Under the pieces are notes generated by a model. The model ran no database searches. It saw nothing but the letters and a program-made list of their open reading frames with translations, and was not told the origin of the DNA. Source: Lysobacterales bacterium (GTDB lineage: Bacteria; Pseudomonadota; Gammaproteobacteria; Xanthomonadales; SZUA-36). From it: a DNA stretch of 10,772 bases. Every line of letters starts with the position of its first letter. Within the stretch, counting starts at the first letter, position 1. Location: assembly GCA_029287515.1 (NCBI GenBank), contig JARFQZ010000249.1:1-10772 (forward strand), given 5' to 3'. The position numbers and the translations under genes are program-made. Shown here piece by piece: positions 5,952 through 10,772 of this stretch.

Positions 5952-7441
5952 GATTCGGGGTTCAACACGAACGGCAACTGGCCGGTGATGTCAGTCGCGA
6001 CCATGCCCCTTTCCCCGGCCCCGGCCGCAGCCCGGTCCCCCGCGAGCGCGTGCGCCAGCACACCGCAGAGCGCTGCATCCCAGAGAGCGAGGCCCTGTGA
6101 GACCATCGCGCCGATAATCCCTGCCAGCACGTCACCGCTCCCGGCCGTGGCCATGCCGGGATTTCCGAACGGGCAGATTGCATATTTGCCTGAGGGATCC
6201 GCAATGACGGTTCCGCACCCCTTGAGCACCGCGATGGCCTGGCACTGTTTCGCCAGTTCCTGCGTGGCCCCAACCCTGTCCGATTGAATGTCACGGGCGC
6301 TGCAGCCCAGCAAGCGACCCGCTTCCGCCGGGTGAGGCGTCAGGACGGCTGGCGGCAGTTTCACACCGGAAAACTCGCTGGCCAGCAGGTTGAGTCCATC
6401 TGCATCGATAATCAACGGTCTGGAAGAATCCAGGCAGGCGCTCAGCATACGTCCGGACCAGTCCGTTTGACCCAGGCCTGTTCCCGTGACGATGACACTG
6501 ATTTCATCCAGCAGGCCATTGAGCAGCGCCGGGGTTTCCACGGCTCTGACCATCAGTTCCGGACAACTCATATTGACCAGGGCGGCATGACTGGAACGGG
6601 TGGCCACCGTCACTTTCCCGGCCCCACTGCGCAGCGCCGCCTCGCCGGCCAGCCTGACTGCGCCGCTCATACCCTCGTTGCCGCCGACAGCCAGCACCCA
6701 GCCAAAGCTGCCTTTATGCGAATTGCGTCTTCGAGGGGGCAGTAAATGACCGATTAAATTTTCCTGAATTAAAACTCCATGGTCTGGCTGTGACTCCCTG
6801 ACAGACAAAGGTGTGTCAAGATCTGCAAAACTGACAACGCCAACATGATCCGGCCCATCTGCGGTGTACATGCCCCGCTTTTCGCCAATGAACGTGACGG
6901 TACGGTTGGCCCGCACGGCGCGCCCCATCGCCACACCGGTGTCGGCATTGAGACCGGAGGGAATGTCAACGGCAATAACGGGCTTCCCGCTGCGGTTGAT
7001 GAACTCTACCGCGTCGCCATAATCCCCGGCCGGCTCACGATCGAGACCGGTACCCAGCATGGCGTCGAACACCAGGTCGAATTCGAACGATTCATCCAGG
7101 GGCCAGGCCCGCTCGACACCGCCCGCCTTCTGCCAGCGATCAGCTGCCGTCAACGCATCACCGGTGAGTTGAGCCGGCTCTTTCAGCGCACACACCGTGA
7201 CCTGCAGACCGGCCTCCAGCGCCAGCCTGGCGACGATGTAACCGTCACCGCCATTGTTTCCACCCCCACACAGCACCAGGTATTTCCGCGTAGACGGGTA
7301 AGCGGCCCTGGCGGCAGCGAAGGTGCTTTGACCGGCCTTTTCCATCAGGGTCATTCCGGGTATTCCGTGCCCCTCGATGGCGCATTTATCCAGCCCGCGA
7401 ACTTGTTCGGCGGTGTACAATCTAATGGTCTGATCAGCCAT
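5948..7441 (-). CDS. nnr: Bifunctional NAD(P)H-hydrate epimerase/dehydratase
   Basis: Nnr repairs damaged NADH and NADPH hydrates: the N-terminal YjeF domain epimerises R and S forms, and the C-terminal kinase-like domain dehydrates the S form using ADP. The 497 residues cover both domains at full length. The epimerase part (about 1-225) shows GGGNNGGDGY (59-68), DAMLGTG (126-132) and VDIPSGLNADTG (158-169). The dehydratase part (about 235-495) shows KGSFG (243-247), GGNEGMSGA (253-261), TPHPAE (368-373) and the NPGMATAGSGDVL loop (427-439), whose Asp437 is the expected catalytic Asp. The ATG at 7441 fits the family N-terminus, but no Shine-Dalgarno sequence precedes it; a TATAAT hexamer lies six bases upstream. 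The stop overlaps tsaE by four bases. On the other side it faces queG, 18 bp away. All expected motifs are intact. Confidence 0.97.
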   Translation of the reverse strand: MADQTIRLYTAEQVRGLDKCAIEGHGIPGMTLMEKAGQSTFAAARAAYPSTRKYLVLCGGGNNGGDGYIVARLALEAGLQVTVCALKEPAQLTGDALTAADRWQKAGGVERAWPLDESFEFDLVFDAMLGTGLDREPAGDYGDAVEFINRSGKPVIAVDIPSGLNADTGVAMGRAVRANRTVTFIGEKRGMYTADGPDHVGVVSFADLDTPLSVRESQPDHGVLIQENLIGHLLPPRRRNSHKGSFGWVLAVGGNEGMSGAVRLAGEAALRSGAGKVTVATRSSHAALVNMSCPELMVRAVETPALLNGLLDEISVIVTGTGLGQTDWSGRMLSACLDSSRPLIIDADGLNLLASEFSGVKLPPAVLTPHPAEAGRLLGCSARDIQSDRVGATQELAKQCQAIAVLKGCGTVIADPSGKYAICPFGNPGMATAGSGDVLAGIIGAMVSQGLALWDAALCGVLAHALAGDRAAAGAGERGMVATDITGQLPFVLNPES

Positions 7442-7443
7442 CG

Positions 7444-7453
7444 TTTAATTATA
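7444..7453. promoter_or_regulatory. AT-rich core of the 18-bp queG/nnr divergent gap, -10-like boxes on both strands
   Basis: The entire gap between the two start codons is 7442-7459. On the minus strand it carries a perfect TATAAT (7453-7448) ending six bases before the nnr ATG. On the plus strand it carries TTTAAT (7444-7449), a 5 of 6 match, ten bases before the queG ATG. Neither has a recognisable -35 box at normal spacing. The two boxes overlap by two bases, so polymerase binding in one direction should exclude the other. The nnr transcript would start at or near its ATG. Confidence 0.4.
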
Positions 7454-7459
7454 GCGGTC

Positions 7460-8557
7460 ATGAACAAACCCGGTACACACTCTGATACAACGGAACTGGC
7501 CTCCCGGATCAAGTCCTGGGGACGCGATCTCGGTTTCCAGCAAGTCGGCATCACGGACACGCAACTCAAGAGCCATGAAAAGCTCCTGCAGAAGTGGCTC
7601 AAAAAGGGCTATCACGGGACCATGGATTACATGGAGCGGCACGGGACGAAACGCAGCAGGCCGGATGAACTGGTCCCGGGTACGGTGCGGGTCATTTCAG
7701 TGCGAATGGATTACATGACGGCAGAAGCAACGCCGGCAAAAGAACTGATGGAAAGCCCGGAAAAAGCGCTGGTATCCCGCTACGCTCTTGGCAGGGACTA
7801 CCACAAGGTGCTGCGAAACCGGCTGCAGAAACTGGCCAGGCGGATTGAAGATGAGACGGGGCCCTACGGTTACCGGGTATTCGTTGACTCCGCCCCCGTG
7901 CTGGAAAAAGCACTGGCGGAAAAGGCCGGCCTGGGATGGATCGGCAAGCACACCAACCTGCTGAACCTGGGCGCCGGCAGCTGGTTTTTCCTGGGCGAGA
8001 TCTACACCGACCTGCCCCTGCCACTCGACCGGCCTGCGGAAAACCATTGCGGGGACTGTGTCCGCTGCATCAAGGCCTGCCCCACCGGCGCCATCATCGG
8101 CCCTTACCAGGTTGATGCGAGGAAGTGTATTTCCTACCTCACCATCGAGTCGAAGGAGGCCATGCCGGAAGATCTGCGCCCGCTGGTGGGCAACCGGATA
8201 TTCGGTTGCGACGACTGCCAGCTGGTCTGCCCGTGGAACCGCTTCGCTAAGAACAGCGAGGAAGCGGATTTTCGGCCGCGGAATGGAATCGACGATGTAA
8301 CCCTGGTGGAGCTGTTCAGCTGGACGGAGGAAGAGTTCCTGGAACGCACCGAGGGCAGCGCAATTCGCCGCGCCGGGTACACAGGATGGCTCAGAAATAT
8401 CGCCGTTGCACTGGGAAATGTCGACCTCGACGAAGCGCAGAATCCGAAGGCGGTAATCGACGCCCTGGAACAAAGGCTTGACCACTCCTCGGACCTTGTC
8501 AAAGAGCACGTAATTTGGGCCCTGGATCACTTGAAAATAAAAGGAGTGGGGTTCTAA
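7460..8557 (+). CDS. queG: Epoxyqueuosine reductase QueG
   Basis: QueG is the cobalamin-dependent iron-sulfur enzyme that reduces epoxyqueuosine to queuosine at position 34 of GUN tRNAs. The 365-residue protein begins in the usual way for the family (KSWGRDLGFQQVGITDT at 18-34). It shows the catalytic-Asp segment FVDSAPVLEKALAEKAG (141-157, Asp143) followed by LGWIGKHTN, and two 4Fe-4S motifs: Cys197, 200, 203 and 207 (CGDCVRCIKACP) and Cys250, 253 and 257 with Cys223. The C-terminal part (about 300-360) has the short HEAT-like helices that bind tRNA. The frame stays open 205 codons upstream, opposite nnr, but that part has no family similarity; the ATG at 7460 matches the known start. The ribosome binding site is weak. 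Linkage to nnr-tsaE-amiB is conserved in gammaproteobacteria. Confidence 0.97.
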   Translation: MNKPGTHSDTTELASRIKSWGRDLGFQQVGITDTQLKSHEKLLQKWLKKGYHGTMDYMERHGTKRSRPDELVPGTVRVISVRMDYMTAEATPAKELMESPEKALVSRYALGRDYHKVLRNRLQKLARRIEDETGPYGYRVFVDSAPVLEKALAEKAGLGWIGKHTNLLNLGAGSWFFLGEIYTDLPLPLDRPAENHCGDCVRCIKACPTGAIIGPYQVDARKCISYLTIESKEAMPEDLRPLVGNRIFGCDDCQLVCPWNRFAKNSEEADFRPRNGIDDVTLVELFSWTEEEFLERTEGSAIRRAGYTGWLRNIAVALGNVDLDEAQNPKAVIDALEQRLDHSSDLVKEHVIWALDHLKIKGVGF

Positions 8558-8602
8558 ATCTATTCTGTCCTGTGATATTCTGACGCCACGATTTTGAGGG
8601 TT

Positions 8603-8620
8603 GCCAAAGGGGTCATTGGC
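8603..8620. promoter_or_regulatory. Small inverted repeat upstream of the aminotransferase gene
   Basis: GCCAA (8603-8607) and TTGGC (8616-8620) form a 5-bp inverted repeat with an 8-base centre in the 95-bp gap between queG and the aminotransferase gene. It has the size and symmetry of a dimeric repressor site but is short enough to arise by chance. The gap also holds a direct repeat TATTCTG (8561-8567 and 8576-8582). No convincing -10/-35 pair was found. Confidence 0.2.
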
Positions 8621-8652
8621 GAGCCTGATTTACTGAATACTAAGGAGTCACA

Positions 8653-10161
8653 ATGTCCATTCTCGAACTCTTGGGTGAAATGCGTGGTCACGGCGGAGCA
8701 GCCCGGACCAAAGGCCTCTCAGACGACGTCATCAAGCAGTTTTCCGAGCGTGACGAACGGCTCGAGGTGGCCATCAGGGAAGCGCATGCCCTGTTCCTGC
8801 AGTTGCTCGAGGATGAACCCGAATTGCTGGCGATGGATGAAGTCAGCCAGATCGCAACCATCCAGGAAGGCTATGTGAATTTTTACGCGCACGATGCCGT
8901 CAATCCCTATGTCACGCTCGCCGGCAATGGCCCCTGGATCGTTTCACTGAAGGGCGCGGTGCTCTACGACACCGGCGGCTACGGCATGCTGGGCTTCGGG
9001 CATAACCCGGAAAAAGTGCTGGAAAACATGAACCAACGCCACGTGATGGCCAACATCATGTCGCCCAACCTCAGCCAGAAATACCTGGTGGACTTGCTGC
9101 GCAAGGAAATTGGCCATACTCGCGGCGAATGCCCCTTCGAGCGCTTCCTGTGCGTTAACAGCGGATCCGAATCCGTCGCCGTCGGCGCCCGGCTGTCCGA
9201 CATCAACGCCAAGCAGATGACGGACCCTGGCGGCCGTTACGCGCACCAGGAAACCCGTATTCTCAGCCTGAAGGGCAGCTTTCACGGGCGCACCCAGCGA
9301 CCGGCCCAGTTTTCGGATTCCACGCGCAAGACCTACTCAAAATACATGGCCAGCTTCCGCGACGATGACAAGCTGATCACGGTGGAGCCCAACGACATCG
9401 AGCAGCTGAGACAGGTGTTCGAGTGGGCGGAATCCAACAAGATCTTTTTCGAAGCGTTTTTCTTCGAGCCGGTGATGGGCGAAGGTAACCCCGGCCTGGC
9501 GATCACACCGGAGTTCTATGCCGAGGCCAGGCGCCTGACCAAAGAGCACGGGGCCCTGATGCTGGTGGATTCCATCCAGGCAGGCCTGCGCGCCCGGGGT
9601 GTGTTGTCCATCGTCGACTATCCCGGTTTCGAAGACCAGGAAGCACCGGACATGGAAACCTACTCCAAGGCGCTCAACGCCGGGCAGTATCCGCTGTCGG
9701 TACTGGCCATGAACAAACGCGCGGCCGCGCTATACCGCAAAGGCGTTTACGGCAACACCATGACATCCAACCCCAAGGCCCTGGATGTGGCGCGCGCGGT
9801 GCTGGAAGGCATCACGCCGGAAATCAGGCAAAACATTCGTGACCGCGGCGCAGAACTGTTAGAGGGCCTGACGGCCCTGCAGGAGGAACTCGAAGGGCGG
9901 ATAACCGGCGTGCAGGGAACCGGCCTGTTGTTCAGCTGTGAACTGGACGGCCGCCGTTTCAAGGCGTATGGCGAAGACTCGATCGAGGAATTCATGCGGT
10001 TTCACGGGCTGAACGTGATCCACGGGGGAGAGAATTCTCTCCGGTTCACGCCCAATTTCGATATGACGAGCGAAGAGGTCCAGCTGATTATCGACATCAC
10101 GCGCCATGCCATCCTCAACGGCCCGATGAAGGTCGCTTCGGAAGAAGCAGCCGCCGCCTGA
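8653..10161 (+). CDS. Class III (fold-type I) PLP-dependent aminotransferase, substrate unknown
   Basis: This 502-residue enzyme belongs to the ornithine/GABA/acetylornithine aminotransferase superfamily. Family landmarks are NSGSESVAVGARLS (169-182, usually NSGSEA...), SFHGRT (209-214), EPVMGEG (272-278), the PLP-nitrogen Asp306 within LVDSIQAG (usually DE.QTG) and the Schiff-base Lys339 in TYSKALNAGQYPLS. These are all present but drift from consensus, so a standard ArgD, RocD or GabT assignment is unlikely. An N-terminal extension of about 80 residues, largely helical and acidic, precedes the PLP fold. AAGGAG at 8642-8647 lies five bases before the ATG and fixes the start. The next gene begins 24 bp after the stop, suggesting an operon with an AhpD-like protein. 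The amino donor and acceptor cannot be told from sequence. Codon use and GC look like those of the neighbouring genes. Confidence 0.9.
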   Translation: MSILELLGEMRGHGGAARTKGLSDDVIKQFSERDERLEVAIREAHALFLQLLEDEPELLAMDEVSQIATIQEGYVNFYAHDAVNPYVTLAGNGPWIVSLKGAVLYDTGGYGMLGFGHNPEKVLENMNQRHVMANIMSPNLSQKYLVDLLRKEIGHTRGECPFERFLCVNSGSESVAVGARLSDINAKQMTDPGGRYAHQETRILSLKGSFHGRTQRPAQFSDSTRKTYSKYMASFRDDDKLITVEPNDIEQLRQVFEWAESNKIFFEAFFFEPVMGEGNPGLAITPEFYAEARRLTKEHGALMLVDSIQAGLRARGVLSIVDYPGFEDQEAPDMETYSKALNAGQYPLSVLAMNKRAAALYRKGVYGNTMTSNPKALDVARAVLEGITPEIRQNIRDRGAELLEGLTALQEELEGRITGVQGTGLLFSCELDGRRFKAYGEDSIEEFMRFHGLNVIHGGENSLRFTPNFDMTSEEVQLIIDITRHAILNGPMKVASEEAAAA

Positions 10162-10185
10162 ACGCCAGACTGACGGGAAACAACA

Positions 10186-10772
10186 ATGGCCCATCTCGAA
10201 CCGCTGCCTGCGGAAACTACCCCTGAGCTACAGGAAGATTTCGCCATTTTTGAACGTATCCTGGGATTCGTGCCCAACAGCCTGCTGACCATGCAGCGAA
10301 TGCCCGGCATGGTGAAGGGATTCGGTGAACTGACCAAGGCCGTGATGGATCCGAACGGCGCCGTCGACCTGGGTTTCATGCGCCTGATCGCCCACTTCTC
10401 AAGCCGCGCTGCAGGATGTCAATATTGCGAGGCCCACTCCCTGGTCGCCGCTAAAATCCATGGCGTCAGCCAGGAAAAGCTCGACGCAATCTGGGAATAC
10501 CAGCAAAGCCCACTCTACTCGGAAGCGGAACGCGTGGCGCTGGACTACGCCCTGGCCGCGGGCTCTGTGCCCAATGCCGTCGATGAGGCACTCGCCCAGC
10601 AAATGAAGGATCACTGGACCGAGGAGCAAATCGTGCAAATCCTGGGCGCCGTCTGCCTCTACGGATTCCTCAACCGCTGGAACGACTCCATGGCCACCGA
10701 CCTCGAAGATTCCCCCGCCGCCATGGGCGACCGGGTACTGGCCAAAGGCGGCTGGACCGGCGGCAAGCATCG
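10186..10772 (+). CDS. AhpD/carboxymuconolactone-decarboxylase-like protein (3' end outside window)
   Basis: An open frame runs from the ATG at 10186 through the window end, giving 195 residues with no stop. It is all helical in character and contains Cys78-Gln-Tyr-Cys81-Glu-Ala-His84, the CxxCxxxH motif of AhpD-type peroxidase/disulfide reductase proteins in the carboxymuconolactone decarboxylase superfamily. A second hallmark is the late NRWNDSM segment (163-169). The visible end, GGWTGGKH, resembles the usual C-terminus of this group, so only a few residues are probably missing. The redox CxxC makes a thiol peroxidase or related role more likely than a true lactone decarboxylase, which lacks it. 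It starts 24 bp after the aminotransferase stop, with only a weak GGGAA-type ribosome binding site. Whether it acts on a product of that enzyme is unknown. Confidence 0.88.
   Translation, partial: MAHLEPLPAETTPELQEDFAIFERILGFVPNSLLTMQRMPGMVKGFGELTKAVMDPNGAVDLGFMRLIAHFSSRAAGCQYCEAHSLVAAKIHGVSQEKLDAIWEYQQSPLYSEAERVALDYALAAGSVPNAVDEALAQQMKDHWTEEQIVQILGAVCLYGFLNRWNDSMATDLEDSPAAMGDRVLAKGGWTGGKH

Noticed and set aside
6845..7459. 205-codon in-frame upstream extension of queG
   Set aside because: It runs opposite nnr, has no QueG similarity, and the family N-terminus begins right after the ATG at 7460.
7697..8530. Long minus-strand open frame (277 codons) opposite queG
   Set aside because: A shadow of the GC-rich queG codons; queG has all its family motifs and this frame has no recognisable domain.
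10399..10770. Minus-strand open frame at the window end
   Set aside because: It lies opposite the AhpD-like gene, whose CxxCxxxH motif makes the plus strand the real one.
1..10772. Search for CRISPR arrays, insertion-sequence ends, tRNA genes and defence genes
   Set aside because: No spaced direct repeats of CRISPR type, no transposase-like frame, no tRNA cloverleaf and no defence-type domain were seen by eye.

Overview
The window looks like a chromosomal segment of a GC-rich gammaproteobacterium. The strongest taxonomic clue is the divergent pair queG and nnr-tsaE-amiB, the arrangement known around E. coli yjeS-yjeF-yjeE-amiB. A finer placement is not possible from the sequence alone. No mobile element, CRISPR array, tRNA or rRNA gene was found.

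Layout. Positions 1-1038 hold the 3' half of katG (catalase-peroxidase), followed by a strong hairpin cluster. At 1278-1799 is a small four-helix membrane protein of unknown role. Between 1800 and 2087 is a 70-codon open frame with no usable start codon, which may be a gene remnant. A minus-strand gene (2079-3824) encodes an exported protein with six NHL repeats, forming a likely six-bladed beta-propeller, followed by two tandem copies of a domain of about 125 residues. Then come minus-strand amiB (4064-5365), tsaE (5478-5951) and nnr (5948-7441). queG (7460-8557) diverges from nnr across only 18 bp. Downstream of queG on the plus strand are a divergent class III aminotransferase (8653-10161) and, 24 bp later, an AhpD/carboxymuconolactone-decarboxylase-like gene (from 10186, cut by the window end).

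How the genes work together. nnr and tsaE overlap by four bases and are surely co-transcribed. They serve nicotinamide-cofactor repair and tRNA t6A synthesis; amiB, which splits septal peptidoglycan, has its own candidate promoter. queG finishes queuosine synthesis in tRNA. The functions are unrelated but the neighbourhood is an ancient one. Here it is broken after amiB, where mutL is expected and the NHL-repeat gene stands instead. The aminotransferase and AhpD-like gene probably form a two-gene operon of unknown pathway.

I see no clear new defence or mobile system. The most unusual items are the cysteine-studded propeller protein with its duplicated C-terminal domain, the aminotransferase/AhpD-like pair, the possible decayed gene at 1875-2087, the three-arm hairpin cluster behind katG, and a shared start-site geometry (a -10-like hexamer exactly six bases before the ATG, with no ribosome binding site) at nnr and the NHL gene.
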